Part shown: piece by piece, positions 13,383 to 25,749 of the stretch | Layout: each line of letters starts with the position of its first letter | Numbering within the stretch: position 1 is the first letter of the stretch | Origin: Prostheceraeus crozeri | Taxonomy: Eukaryota; Platyhelminthes; Polycladida; Euryleptidae | Assembly: GCA_907163375.1 (NCBI GenBank) | Contig: CAJQUW010004413.1 | Location: 47,587-111,586, forward strand | Direction of reading: 5' to 3' | Length of the DNA: 64,000 nucleotides | Program-made: the position numbers and the translations under genes | Notes under the pieces: model-generated | Database searches by the model: none | Told to the model about the DNA's origin: nothing | Seen by the model: only the letters and a program-made list of their open reading frames with translations

Positions 13383-13485
13383 TTGATAGATATAGATTTG
13401 TCCATCTTTGCCTTGTAGAGCTTCTATCGAGCAAATATCGAGTCCTCCAAATAGCTTGGAAACTTCATCCATCCAGAGTTTGAAT
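13383..13485 (-). CDS. SYN: Synapsin exon, GGLDIC ATP-grasp segment
   Basis: The exon lies between the acceptor TAG before 13485 and the donor GTAAGTG after 13383. Its first base completes an Arg codon from the upstream exon. It then encodes 34 residues including [18 protein letters not shown] and EALQGKDG. These align with the synapsin core YKLWVDxCSExFGGLDICAVxAxHGKDG, one of the most conserved stretches of the family. It ends on a codon boundary. Confidence 0.94.
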
Positions 13486-16132
13486 CTACAAAAAGACGAA
13501 TTTTATTATAGAAAATCATGTTTTATGATCTGCAAATGAGTTGCATGAACTTCGCCAAATTGACATTGCTCCTCTATTTCATCGTATTCCAATGCGTCTA
13601 GCCAATTGTGCATCTCAAATTTACCGAAAGTGACACTGCATGAATTCGAGAGTTGCTCTGATGTCGGGAGATGTGAACTACTGGTATTCCTGACATTGGT
13701 TGAGATGGCTAGCTATTCAGGACTTCCTATTTTTAATTGAGGAGGAACTCAATATTTTGCCCTGGAGAGCCCAATGGACCAATGAAAGTGATGATGTTCA
13801 AGGGCAAAAATTTCCACCAAAAACGATTTTTAGAGTTTTTTCTGTACCCAGCCCTTGGTAACAATCTGATAGTCAATATAATTTCAAACAATATTTTATG
13901 AACTTTCGATTCAGTCCATTTAAACCGTTAAGAAAAATGTGTGGTGCGTTTTACACTATATTCTGTGCCATTTCGTAGAACTAGACTTGGTGTATGGACG
14001 GACAATGTTCTGTATGTACCAAGAGAGAAGTTTCTACACCGAATCCTTACTTCAGGAAAAATAATGGAGGTTCACCTGTGACCCATTGGGTTGCGGTGGT
14101 AGAAAAAAATGATCTGCGCTTATTGATGCAAAAGTAACCTAGTTGAAACAACCTAAAAAGTACAGGTCAGATTAAGGCTCTCAGTGAAAGGAGGCTTACT
14201 ATATCATAGCTTTTGAACTAAAACATATTCAATGTTTTGTGAACAAGTGACGAATTATATGCTAATTTATTGTGTGCCATGATGAATTCAATTATTCATT
14301 ATTTCAAAGAAGAACATGACTGCTTCTTCAGTTTTCATCACTGCCAAACCGTATTGATGGTGATATACGTAGGTTTTTTAGTAGTATATGTACATGTATT
14401 TTCGGAATACCAAATCAGTAACAAGAGTTGGAAGCACGGAGTAATCAGCAAGTCTTTTGTCTCAGGAAATATCATTTTACTGAGGTTGTAATGTATTAAT
14501 CAGCAATTTCGAAGAGTATCAATGAGTTTTTCTTTTATCGAAAGTTCCGGAGTTTCACTACCATGAAAGCCCAATGACCCATATACAAATTAGCACTTAA
14601 TTATTTTCAAGTTTCAAAGTTTCATGTTGTTGAAACCTAAGTGTGTAAATAAGCAATTTTGGAAAGTATCAATCATTTTCTATCATTAATTATTATACCG
14701 GTTTTTCCGGGGTTAACGATTCTAATTGCATTACCCATCTATGTTTTATCACATGTGTTCGTCCTCATGGAATTCATTACATGCAAGCACGTTGAGAGAC
14801 GCGAATATTGAAAAAATATTGCTATCAAGAAATGTCAATGAAGTAAATATGAAAATCTAGTAATGAGTGATTTTGAAGCCACTCCCACAGCAGTTTATAA
14901 CAAAGCGCGAAGTCAGTAGATGCCTCCACCCAATGACAAAACAAAACAATTTTCAATTAGTCCACTGTTTGGTTGTCGTGTCAACAAATAGCGTCGGTTG
15001 TCAGGCGAACATTCCAATTGGTTCAAAAACTGTAGGAGTGTCAATTGACGATGTGGGAGTTGGATGTCAAAAAAAGCAAGTCTGCAGACATTTTTCTTTG
15101 CGTCTCATCGCAGTAAAATTGGCAAAAGGAAACGATCTTCAACATCAAAGTAATAGCATTTTATTGACTCAAAGTCACTATGGAATTGTAGAGGTGTAGT
15201 GAGCAATAAATCGATCATTTCTATGCTATCCATTCATATTCCGATCATATAATAAGCCCCATTCCAATGAAATTATATTTATAGAATAGAATGTTCATAA
15301 TTTGTTGCATTGCCACATGAAGAACACAATGACAGCAAAACATTCAAGTGGTATTATTTTCATGTTAAAACCCATTTTCTTTTTGTCAATTTTGCTGCAA
15401 TGTGATGGCAAGAAAAAGTTCTCAGATAGGAAGCCTAATCAGTCATTAAAATCTTATTGTGATTGGACTCCATGCAGGCGATCCGCCACTACAAAGCTGT
15501 GAAGGAGTACAGTGGGAGCACTGACAAAGTGCGGGTGCTCAAAAAGTGTCGACCACTGGAAGCCACCATCGCTTTCGCACTGTTGTTATGACAAACACGT
15601 GTCCTCGACGTAGCGTTGCTTTCTATGTACATGTCCTCCAATATTATAGTGTTGGATTTCTCAGGTCTGAACACTGACTGGTGACGCACGAAGCAAGATT
15701 ATTGAAGGCGCGTATTTATTTTCTCATCGCATTAACACAATTTCTCACTAACCATATTCGTCCATCCTATTCTGACTCATCATGGATTGACTAATTAAGT
15801 GTCAGGAATTAGTTTGCTCGTGCAAACGCACCTCAAATGTTCTATTTCTATGCTCACTATTCCACTTCCGTTCATATTACCACACTTCCTTCCACATTTC
15901 GTTGCCGGAGGCACACAGAACAAGCCATTTTGACAATATTTTTCTCATGACGCCCAATGCAGAAGAAGAAAATTGTGACATTTTACTAATTTTCGTAAGA
16001 GCATGAGCATAAGAAGCGGCGTGTTTTGTCACAATAATAAACAAAGCACATTTACATTTACATTTACTTTGATGAAAGTGAGAAATTTATATTACTTTGA
16101 ATATACTTTTAATACTATATTACTATTGAAGA
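13486..16132. other. Intron sequence, nothing recognised
   Basis: Short open frames at 14867-15199 (plus) and 15689-15489 (minus) show no family resemblance. A hexamer array (ACATTT)n lies near 16050-16070. No terminal repeats seen. Confidence 0.45.
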
Positions 16133-16594
16133 CACAGAATTAGATTGTTTAACCGCATCACTTTGCTAGAAGTGCAAACTGATTCAAAGCAATGGCAAAT
16201 GAAGGAACTTATTAAGTGGGCAAAAAGAATTTCTTAATAACTTGCAGAGATAGGAAAAATAGTCGTGCGTCGCTTGCGAATTGCTCTGAATTCCTTTAAA
16301 ATGCTTCGATCGCCACGATTTCTTCATATTGGAAGATTCAGATCATTGCGCAGAAGTTTTCTCGATAATGTTGGGCAGTCCGATCATTATTCAAAAAGTT
16401 AGCAGGCGCACGAAAAAGCGTTCACAAAATTCTCTGTAGAACTTGACATCGACTGTGTCTCTTTGCTGTGTGATCCGGTTGATAACTGTCACTGAAACTT
16501 CAGACAATTTTGCGTGTTTAATGTTAAACTGGCTGCTCATTATTCGATTTCTATGGTATTTAGTCAGCAGATTGTGTCATTTCATAGGCATTAC

Positions 16595-19500
16595 CATGGA
16601 CTCCTAGATAGTTAACAGCACCTGGACGGATAGGTCAATGAATTATGCTGTCTGCGCTATACCAACCACGGCGGACTGATTCATTGCTTCGTTGTGTCCG
16701 CGTAGATCGGACGTCAGATATCTTCACTGCAGGTGGTGATGGTCACCAGTCAACGCATCATTATTAGTCAGTCAATGATCACTGCACTCTTTGTTATAGC
16801 AACCACGGCGGACTGTTGAAAGGATTTTGCTAACTGCTCGTTTTTCTATTGCAAGTTTCGTTCAAAGAGTTATATTATTAGAGAGTCATATAGTCAAATA
16901 GATGCTCGGCATATGGTTGTCGCAGTGGCCTCGATCCACCAGAAAATGAGCAAGGAATTTCGTATCATGCCTATCCCCTAAATGAACCCGAGAGACTCCG
17001 ACTGTGGATATCCAGAAATCCCAGGAAAAACTTTACCCCCACAAAGCATTCCTACTTGTGTTCTCGACATTTCATACACACAGATTACGCTGAAGAGCGT
17101 CAGGATTCCAACAAAAACCGTGTGAAGAACCGATCTTCAAAACGAAAATTGAGGTTACTGAAAAAACGGCTGTTCCCAGTGTTTTTCCAAATGCACCGTC
17201 TTACCTCTCCACCGCCCCTTCTATTGAACGAATGACATCAGCCACCTCAAGCAAGAGATTGAAGCTTTCGAATGATCGCCTGGAAGTGAGAATAGAAGAA
17301 TTCATGGAGAGCGATCGCCTTTCTTCCCTAGCTGATCTTAAAGTGGCCGACAAACTGCGCAAGTGTTACGAGGAGACAATGAAAACCTTGAGGAAGGTAT
17401 CTTTGAATGTGGTCGGTATCTCGGTTGATAATGCGACTGTGAATCGGAAATTTCTTGTTGATCTCTGCGGAGGATAATTGCAATCCTACATTTTGGATCC
17501 AGTGACAGGGCAACCAATATTTCTTTCCTTCGATCCTGTCCATGGAATTAAGAACATTTACAACAATTTTCAGAAGAGACGAACCTTTACTTGTCCCCCT
17601 ATGCCTCACTACTTTCCGGATGGCTGTTCACCCAGCTTCGATCACATTGTTCAGCTATATGAACATGAACAATCAATGACCCTGAAAAAGGCTTACAAAT
17701 TGACGCCTGCAGTGCTTCAACCGAAAAGCATTGAGAAAACTTCGGTAAAGCTGGGACTGCGTATATTCTCTGAATCCACCAGGGATGCACTTGTGTATTA
17801 TTCGAGCACGGAGAGAAGCCATGGGTCGATACGGCGAACTTTATTTCGTTCGTAATCAAAATGTGGACAATTTTGAATGTCAAAACGCCGAACAAAGGAG
17901 AACACAAGCGCAACATCGCCGCAGACCCGGTTCGCCATGCGTCTGACTGGAAATTGGTGTTTCTTCAGGAGTTTTCCGAGTTTCTTCAGGTAAGACTACA
18001 GAAAATTTTGAGATGATGTATAATTCGTATGATTCATAATAATATTCTATAGTAAGATTCATAGTAATTCATATACCCGGTATTTTTTCCTTTACAAATG
18101 CAATATTCATTTATCGCATTCTGAGACATAGGCCTAACTGTACAACATACAATTTTGATGCGTTAGCATGCAGGTGTAGCTGTGCATGCGTAGGAATCTG
18201 ATTATGAAGCATGACTATTTTGAAATCAAATAATCATCGTAGGCCTTACGTGCTAGCTCCTTACATGATACGATCAGATAGATGGAATAGCGACGTATAC
18301 TAGACAGTCGCCACACAAGTGATATGAATATGCTGAATCATCAGGATTTGTGAATATACCGTACATGTCTAGCAAGACAAAATATTGCAAATGCATTATT
18401 GTTGATTTATTGCTATTTGATCATATTTGTCTATATTTTATTTACAATCTAAGAAATCCATCAATTTATTTTCCAGAGATGGGAAGATTCAAGGAAACCT
18501 GGTCTTTCAAAACAGACATTTCTCGCTCTTCGGGACACTTGTACTGCCTTGCCCCAGTGCTGTTACTATATGTTCACGCGCCTCGAATTTGATTATATTC
18601 TTCTTGGAAAACTGCAGTCCGATAACATTGAATATCGCTTCGGACATTACAGGCAGATCTCTGGAGCCAATTATTTCATTTCGGTCCGAGACATTGTGTA
18701 GAGTGAGCGCAAGATACGCGCGTTATCACTTCTCAAGTTCTCCAATGTCACCATACAAGATATTGATGCCGCCTTACAGGACCAGGGTGAAGAACAAGAC
18801 AAGGACATGCTGAAAATGGCGAGTGAAATTGGAGAGGCGCTTGAAATGGATTATGATCCAACCACTAGTGAGCAGAGCACAGTCTTGTTTGTCTGTGGTG
18901 CCATTTGCAGGAGTACATTGAACACAACAAAATGTGAATCGTGTAAAGAAATCTTGTGCCGAGATAACCGAAAGCTCATAGTTGATGTCGAGTCGAGTGC
19001 CGCTAATATTCCTGAGTCTGCATATGATTTCTACAACACTGTTAACCGTGGAGGTCTCATCAATCCAACAGATTTCGCGTTCAATGTGTGTCTCTTTTCC
19101 TTCTGCGTTTTTCAGGAACTGCAAAGCAATGCCATGATGAGGACTGCCTTGCTTCAGTCCACAAAGCAACGGCAACTCTTCCATCAAATTGTAGAATACG
19201 CCATGGATGAGTCGTTTTTCTCCGAAGTGATATTTGGACATGACATGTGTACCCATGGTCACAAGGTGTTTTCATATATTGTACAGAGATTTTTTAATAC
19301 CATGATGAAAGGATTGACCACGAATCTGACGATTGATGCTTCAACAGTAAAACAGAAGACCACTTGTTCCGACCGAAAAATTGCAAAAGTGAGCAATAAA
19401 AGAAACTGATTGGATGAAAATGACTTGTTCTTCCGTAATTGTTTTCCATAGCACTATATTTTCAGTAGTAGAGCATTGGGAATATTTATACAGTCTATTC

Positions 19501-19772
19501 CCTGTGTTCATCGAGAATAATTAACATAACGCAGCTTCATATCTTTAGTATCTATCTATCTTTAGTATCTATCTTTAATATCATATCTTTTCATGACCCG
19601 TGAAGATCTCTGATAATTACAAAATAGCAGATCACTTTTACCATTTTAAGTTTACTTCACTGCACAAAAGACAGTAACTGCGGTGAATCTGATTTAGCTT
19701 TGTCCGCCATGGTTGGTATTGGCGGAATTTGACCTATCCGTCCAGGCGCTGTTAATTATCTAGGAGTCCATG
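16595..19772 (+). mobile_element. P-superfamily DNA transposon inserted in Family M copy A
   Basis: The element begins CATGGACTCCTAGATAGTTA and ends with its complement GGAGTCCATG; the inverted repeats run to about 60 bp. It starts and ends with CATG, as the Drosophila P element does. GCATTAC is repeated on both sides (16588-16594 and 19773-19779), giving 7 or 8 bp depending on one ambiguous base. Uninterrupted Family M copies have the unfilled site (AGGCTTTACATG in copy C). Subterminal ACCACGGCGGACTG motifs at 16666 and 16802 and an inverted relative near 19705 may be transposase-binding repeats. Confidence 0.93.
16903..19409 (+). pseudogene. THAP-domain P-element transposase, broken
   Basis: Parts in order: a THAP zinc domain at 16903-17070 (C-x4-C, then LCSRHF giving C-x2-H); the AVPSVF box at 17169-17186; a catalytic-region segment from 17232 with GISVDNATVNRKF and FDPVHGIKNIYNNF; LGLRIFSESTRDAL near 17755; then an intron at 17990-18476 (GTAAGA to CCAG). 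The second exon has YILLGKLQSDNIEYRFGHYR, ISVRDIV and LSLLKFSNVT, and a C-terminal part with VNRGGLINPTDFAFNV. This is the THAP9/P transposase layout. In-frame stops occur at 17475 and at about 18700, frame changes near 17100 and 17840, and no ATG precedes the THAP domain. It is not functional. Confidence 0.9.
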
Positions 19773-19890
19773 GCATTACATGTTCCAATGCTTCCTTTCT
19801 AGTCAAACAGAAGAAGAGGCGACCGGTCTAATTCTGTGATTGAAGATCCTCACCGAATGATTGTCATCCGGTGATGGGAATGGTTTATTC

Positions 19891-20417
19891 CACAGAATTA
19901 GACAGGTCGTCTCTTCTTCTGTTTAGCTAGAAGGGAAACATTGGAACATGTAACGTAAATGAAATGGCACAATCTCCTGACTAAATACCATAGCAATCGA
20001 ACAATGAGCAGCCAGTTCAACATTAAACACGCCAAACTGTGCAAAGTTTTTCGATGACTGTTGTCAACCAGATCACACAGCAAAGAGACACAGACGATGT
20101 CAAGTTCTACAGAGAAGTTTGTGAACGTTCTTTCATGCGCCTGCTAACTTTTTTTAAAATGATCGGAGGGCCGAACATTATCGAGAAAACTTTTGCTCAA
20201 TGATCTGAATTCTTCGAATCTGAAGGAATCGTGGCGATCGGAGCATTTTGAAGGAATTCACAGCAACCCGCAAGCGGCGCACAACACAATTTTTTTCATA
20301 TCTCTGCAATGTAAGAAACAAGGAAGGTCCCACTTAATAAGTTCCTGCATGTGCCATTGTTTTGAATCAGTTTGCACTTGTAGCTAAGTGATGTGCTTAA
20401 ACAATCTAAGTCTGTAG
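19891..20417 (-). mobile_element. Family M element, copy B
   Basis: This copy is inverted relative to copy A and starts only 52 bp after it. It begins CACAGAATTAGACAGGTCGT and ends with a diverged terminus AATCTAAGTCTGTAG. The internal blocks follow the family order in reverse. The flanks do not show a matching 8-bp repeat, so one end may have been rearranged. Confidence 0.85.
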
Positions 20418-21323
20418 TATCGACTCTACCAGTATTTGCGGCTTATGGTTTATCGTGCGTGTCTCAGGTCTGAGAGTCTCGAGGACTACAATACACGTAT
20501 TTGACAGGTTCAAGACCGATAATGCAAATAGGCTTAATGTTCTTCAATGAGGCAACTGTCTGCCACTCCAAACCAGCCTCCGACAACCTAATTGCAAAAT
20601 GTGCTACACTGTGACAGGAAAATTGAAGGATGCAGGAATCAGACCGGAAAAATATTCGCCATCGACTACATGCAGACAAGAAACTTGTCAGACGCATGTC
20701 AAACCGACATGGATATTAATCAGAATGTTGCGTTATGATTGGGTGACTCTGACTTCACAATTTAGCTAAAAGTTTGCCACTATGGCTACACAAAAGCACC
20801 TAAGTAAAAAAAACTGGTCATCGGCTCAGTCCCGGAATGATGCTTTTGACCCGCTGACCCTGATTCATCGCTGGTATGTAAACTTGAAAAAATATGGTGT
20901 TCTAGCTTTCAGCTTCTAGCTTTCTAAAATTCAGCAAGCAATTTCCATTCATCGGATTAAGCAAGAGCCCTGAGTGTCGTTTCGAGGAACAAGTCAAATT
21001 AGTCTGGCAGACCCATCTGGCGAACTTGTCGCTGAGATGCTCTTAGGATCTCTTGGTCAAGTTGTCATGCTGTCAGAAATCAATCCCATTCTGATGTAGG
21101 GAAAAAGAGATTGACATACGGATGGGATTTCTTAAAATTTGATGGAATTCGTGGCGATGTGAATAATCTGAAAATATTCATGACATAAGATATGGGCAAG
21201 CGATATAAGCCCTAGCGAAAATTCCCGCTCATCGCATCTTCAGCGAGATTAGCAGAACAAACAATCTAAGTCTATGGGGTCCTGTTGGCCTCTGCATCAC
21301 TGAAGTCGCTGTAGTATAATGTA
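20418..21323. other. Intron sequence, nothing recognised
   Basis: There is no gene or clear repeat. A short sequence AACAATCTAAGTCTATGG near 21263 resembles a lone Family M end and may be a remnant. Confidence 0.45.
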
Positions 21324-22334
21324 CACTGTAAATCGCTCAATACCAATCACATACGAAGGATGCATACCAAAATATTTTTTTGGTATATTTCTGTATTCTC
21401 TTGGTATATATTTGTATGCCTTTCGTATGTTTTTTCAAATGTGGTATGCTTTACATACCAAAGCCATACCAGCACAATGTTAAAAGAAAGCATAAATCAT
21501 TTCCAAAGTATGTTGATTTAAGGCCCTTTGTCAATAAAGATCACACTAATGTTACTACTGTTTTGTAAGTAGTGAGATAATGACATTCAAACGTCATACT
21601 TTCAATAATGAATTCGATTTTAGTACACGTAAGTCTAAGGTATTTCATGAATTATCAATAAGTATTCAATCATCAACAATTATGCATTATGTAATTTTGA
21701 AATTAAGCACATTATCAATCCGAAATAAAAACACATTATAATTCATGAACGCAAAAAATAGTTATGTTTGAGATATATGAGTCAACATGATTGCACGAAA
21801 AATATCGTTTGAGTGAACTGATGTTTATCAACTTGCCCCAAAAAGTAGAGCTAACTAAGCGTCCTGTTAATGTTGCTAGACATGTAGCATCGACCGTATA
21901 GTCGTGGAATATAAAATTCACAATAGATCTAATGTACTCAAATATCACTCTATCAAACAAGAAATATTCACCACTAGTATTACCGAAAAACGTTATTTGA
22001 GACTAGTATGTAATACATACATTTTTTTGCTATGTGACTTAAAGCTGCACATACCAAATGGATACCAGAGTCATACGAATAAGGATGAATTTGCATCGGG
22101 TCTCGTATATAAAACATACCAATAATTCGTATTTCAGTGTAAAACATCCAATCACAGATAGAATAGTTCGTATCGCTACATACCAATCACATACGAAGGT
22201 AAATTAGATTTGGTATGAAAAACATACCAGATCTCTGTAAACATACGAGAATCTCGTATCAGATGTTAGTTTCAAATTGTATGTAATTTTGGTATATGTT
22301 TGTATGTAATTTTCGTATCGAGCGATTTACAGTG
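21324..22334. mobile_element. Family K nonautonomous element, copy 1
   Basis: The ends are inverted: CACTGTAAATCGCTCAATAC at the left and its complement GAGCGATTTACAGTG at the right. Both sides are flanked by TA (21322-21323 and 22335-22336). Subterminal ACATACGA and TACATACCAA motifs recur in both orientations. It has no transposase. TA duplications fit the Tc1/mariner/pogo group, so a transposase of that type probably moved it. Confidence 0.88.
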
Positions 22335-22608
22335 TAGTTCTGTTTCATTCATGCACAATCATGAGCCAATAGTTAGGGCCTCAACCTAACTATCTCGTGT
22401 AGAAGATCCTTTCAGAGTTGAGCTCCGTGAAATCTCAATGGATTAGATGATCACAGGTTGTCCGTTTCGGCTTTGTAGACTAAATTCCTACAACAAATCA
22501 CGATCAATGGAAACGCACTTAATAACAAATAAATTGATAAATTAATAGATGGAATGAATTTTCAAACTTCATTAAGCAAGAAATCAAGAGAGCTATAACT
22601 TTGCATAC

Positions 22609-22683
22609 CTGTCAGTTAGGTTGATTTGTTCCAAAACAGAAGAACCGATATTGGCTTTCCACATTCCAGAAATTGATTTTCGA
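22609..22683 (-). CDS. SYN: Synapsin exon, RKSISGMWKAN segment
   Basis: The exon is bounded by CAG before 22683 and GTATGC after 22609. Its first base completes the codon left open by the exon at 24149-24007. It then reads RKSISGMWKANIGSSVLEQI and NLTD, plus two bases of an Arg codon. The family consensus here is [20 protein letters not shown] followed by AMSDR. The phases match both neighbours exactly. Confidence 0.94.
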
Positions 22684-22795
22684 CTGAAAATGAAAAGCTT
22701 TGATTTCATAACAGCATCCACAACATTCAAGCGAAAAGCTTGCTAAAACCTTTATTACAGCATTCACATCTTTATTCACATTCACAGCGACAAAT

Positions 22796-23245
22796 TTAAC
22801 AACTTTTAACTTTTAATTTTAGACTTAAACAGCTTTTTTGACAACTTCTTCCAATAGGAAGCCCGCCATAGACTTTTGCAGTAAATGATATAACAAAATA
22901 ACCACTTTTATACTTAAATTTCAATGAAATCATGCTATGTATCCAGGGAGTTTCAGTAGGAACATCAAACTCATCAGGGAAATAATCTTCCTGAGAGATA
23001 CATGTACATAAATCTCTCCTTAAGATATTCAAATCTGTAAACGTTGCAGACTGTTGGACGACACGAACGAAGAAGATGAGATATCCTTGCGGAAAAACAG
23101 AATTAAGGGTATTTTGGATGATGGATGTTGGTAATGAGAATGGGGCCCGGTGGCGAAATCCAGTCCTTGGCAAGAGTTTGAGGTGGAGATGCAAGGAGGA
23201 TGTGGTCCCGGATGTATCTTGAGAGAAGAGCTTGAATCTTTTCAA
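22796..23245 (-). other. Long unexplained open frame (149 codons)
   Basis: A minus-strand frame without stops for about 450 bp lies in the synapsin intron between the exons at 24149 and 22683. It is the longest open frame here not explained by a transposon. It starts with TTG rather than ATG and has no recognisable domain. The residues are rich in S, F and K, with a segment FPDEFDVPTETPWIHS. It is more likely chance or a decayed element than a gene. Confidence 0.25.
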
Positions 23246-24006
23246 CGAGAAATGAATAGCGGAGGTAGAGCAGAGCGGGTCATGGCCAGGACTAAGATTT
23301 AATTTGTTCGAATTGCAATCATGTCCATCATGTCGATAGATTTAAAGTTTAGATCGTTCTTCAAAGAGCAAGTAATTGAAAGCGCTTGAAATACCAAGTG
23401 AAAATCGTGGACCAAAAAATACGTCACAGGACCAAATAAGAAGGTCCGGTCCTGCCATGGTCGGCAGAAATGTGAGACAGGGCGAGCAGAAGATGATAAG
23501 ATGAAGTTGACCGCGAGTGACTGTTCATTATCATTATCTGAATTCCATTGAATTCAATCATGAAGTTATGTTTCATCAAATGCCTCAATACTAACTGCCA
23601 TCAAATCGCATCCTAAAGGTATCTGCTAATGATCTATTGTCGTCTCAAAAATCTACGGCTTATCCGTTTATTCCATTCATCCAATCACGTTCGAGCGTAG
23701 TTGCACCTTCAAATGGGACATGATTATATTTCGCTTCAGCGTAGGTTTTCACGCTCTATAGTAGCGTAGCTTTTGAAGCTAGATGTAAGCGAGATTGAAG
23801 CCGGATATCCAATTAGTCATGATTCAAAACTGTGCTAAATTCGAGATTGACTTTTATTATTATAATTATAAATCCACTTTAATGTAGAGTGTGATTTATA
23901 GCATTGGTTAAATGATCAAATCAATAGTTTTATTGGATATTATGTATGACTTGCAAACTGTAATCACAGCTGCTCAGCAGTCAAGAGGATGCTAACATTG
24001 ACTCAC

Positions 24007-24149
24007 ATGTAGGCTCTACAACTATTTCCAATTTTTTGTATATGGAGATCAAATTTTGCATCGACGAAAGGTTCTGCAGTTGCGAAAGATCCGGCTACGG
24101 CTACTAAGGAGGCGATATCTTGCATATCATGTTGGTTTTCCACCCGAAT
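24007..24149 (-). CDS. SYN: Synapsin exon, ATP-grasp segment with DAKFDLHIQKIG
   Basis: The exon is bounded by a pyrimidine-rich acceptor ending CAG before 24149 and the donor GTGAGT after 24007. It encodes 47 codons plus two bases. Recognisable parts are RVENQHDMQDIASLVAVAG and ATAEPFVDAKFDLHIQKIG. They align with synapsin VxNQHDFQDIASVVALTK and ATxEPFIDAKYDVRIQKIG. The Arg of the usual DVRIQKIG is His here. It follows the exon at 41032-40970 with no missing residue. Confidence 0.95.
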
Positions 24150-24346
24150 CTGAAATTAAACAAAAGCAGTCTTTTGAAATGTGTGACATTGAAATCCATA
24201 ACACGTGACTCATTTTCTGATAGCATTGAAGAAAAATCATGCTAAGTCAGAGATGCATAGCGGTATTCTGTGCAGTTCCTAAGAAGCTTAATTATATCCC
24301 TTTTAGAAAGCCTATGAGCTGTGCAGTTGTTTCCCCCGGACATTGC

Positions 24347-24548
24347 TTTCCATGTCATTCAATATTCTAAACTATTGATTTCCATGTCATTCAATATTCT
24401 AAACTATTGATTTCCATGTCATTCAATATTCTAAACTATTGATTTCCATGTCATTCAATATTCTAACCCATTGATTTTCATGTCATTCAATATTCTAACC
24501 AATAGATTTCCATGTCATTCAATATTCTAACCAACAGATTTCCATGTC
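24347..24548. repeat. Minisatellite, 32-bp unit, about 6.3 copies
   Basis: The unit reads TTTCCATGTCATTCAATATT followed by CTAAACTATTGA. The first three copies are identical; later ones drift (ACCCATTGA, ACCAATAGA, ACCAACAGA). The gradient of divergence suggests expansion from the left side. Confidence 0.9.
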
Positions 24549-24589
24549 TAGCCCATTGAATATGAAAATCATGTCGATTTCTAGTTCAA

Positions 24590-25380
24590 TCAACGGACAC
24601 TAATGCCGCAGTTGGCATTATTGTCCGCTGAATTGCATTGAAATTGTATTGAGCTGAAAACTGCATTATTGTCCGGAAGAAGCAATCTATGTCGAATCTC
24701 CATAGAAATTATGCAATAGTCAGAATTTTAGAGCAACGCTTCTCAAATATCCATATTAAAAACATAGATTGTTACTAAGGAATCATTGCTTGTAGACATC
24801 ACCATATACAACGTATTTCATATTCATTGTGTTAAGGTTCTTATATCTTCAATGTTGAAATATTGAGCCGCAATATTCCTATTTAGCATATTGTGCGTAA
24901 TTGAGCCATGGTACAATGTGGAAAAAAGGAAGGCAGCAATGTATCCCGTAATGATGATATCTTTATCTATGAATGTGAAAGATATTTTTGAAATGTCAAT
25001 CAGCGTATATCTACATGTGCATTCATAGCATTGCTGCCTGCTTTTTTTCCTATATTACTACCCAGTCAATTTCAATTACGCACAATAGTATTAACATAGC
25101 TTTTTTCGGGCAACAATGTAGGACATTTTCACGCGCGTACGCGCCCTCAAATGTCCTACATTGTTGCCCTCAAAAATCAATGTTAATGTTGTTTTGCGGT
25201 TCTGCAAGGCTGACGGCCCTGAACCTTACAGCATATTGCGGTTCAGATATCTGAACTGTAATATTACATTGGGTTAGAATGCCAATAATATTCACTTCTA
25301 TCGGACACTAAATGCAAAGTTCCTCGGACGCTAACGTGTCCTTTGAATCTATGCATTTGTGTCCTCAAAAAGTGGATACT
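24590..25380. repeat. Cluster of palindromes (fold-back region)
   Basis: Several inverted pairs lie close together. CGGACACTAATGC (24595) pairs with GCATTATTGTCCG (24621). GGAAGGCAGCAATG (about 24930) pairs with CATTGCTGCCTGC (about 25028). ATTGTGCGTAATTG (24891) pairs with CAATTACGCACAAT (25073). GGGCAACAATGTAGGACATTT (25109 onward) pairs with its complement near 25150 around a GC-rich loop. The first two 14-base arm pairs flank the same centre, so they nest. No transposase frame is present. It is probably a fold-back element or layered palindromic insertions. Confidence 0.7.
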
Positions 25381-25749
25381 ATTTCTGTATTCATTCAAGG
25401 ATAAAGCATTTAATTTCAAAGATAGTCAGTCAGTCTACATCAAGGAGACGTCATAGATTTCATTGGGAGATATCATTCGTGATATTTTACCCAATTTCTT
25501 AATAATGCAGCAAATTAGAAAACAGGAAGCAAGTTCAACTGTCAATCAATGTCAATCCATAGAACTTTTCCGCTTTTTATGATGAATTTTGTACTTTCGG
25601 CATCAGTCCTGGCCATCATAATCCATCTTTCATGTAACTTTTGAAAGAAGGAAGATATATTTGACATCATGCTTTTGGCGTGAGATCTATTTCAAATTTT
25701 GAATGTTTGGAATATTTTGGCTGATTTTGGTATATTGACTTCTAATGCA

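Larger units (their letters stand above)
16133..19838 (+). mobile_element. Family M element, copy A, split by a P element
   Basis: The element starts CACAGAATTAGATTG and ends GTCTAATTCTGTG. It is flanked by perfect 8-bp direct repeats ATTGAAGA at 16125-16132 and 19839-19846. Removing the P-type insertion and one copy of its target duplication leaves about 520 bp, the family size. An 8-bp duplication suits the hAT or P superfamilies, among others. There is no coding sequence of its own, so it is a nonautonomous element. Confidence 0.9.

Noticed and set aside
16133-16594. Family M ends as RAG recombination signals (CACAG start)
   Set aside because: Only the first five bases match the heptamer, there is no nonamer at a 12/23 spacing, and the target duplication is 8 bp rather than the 5 bp of Transib/RAG.
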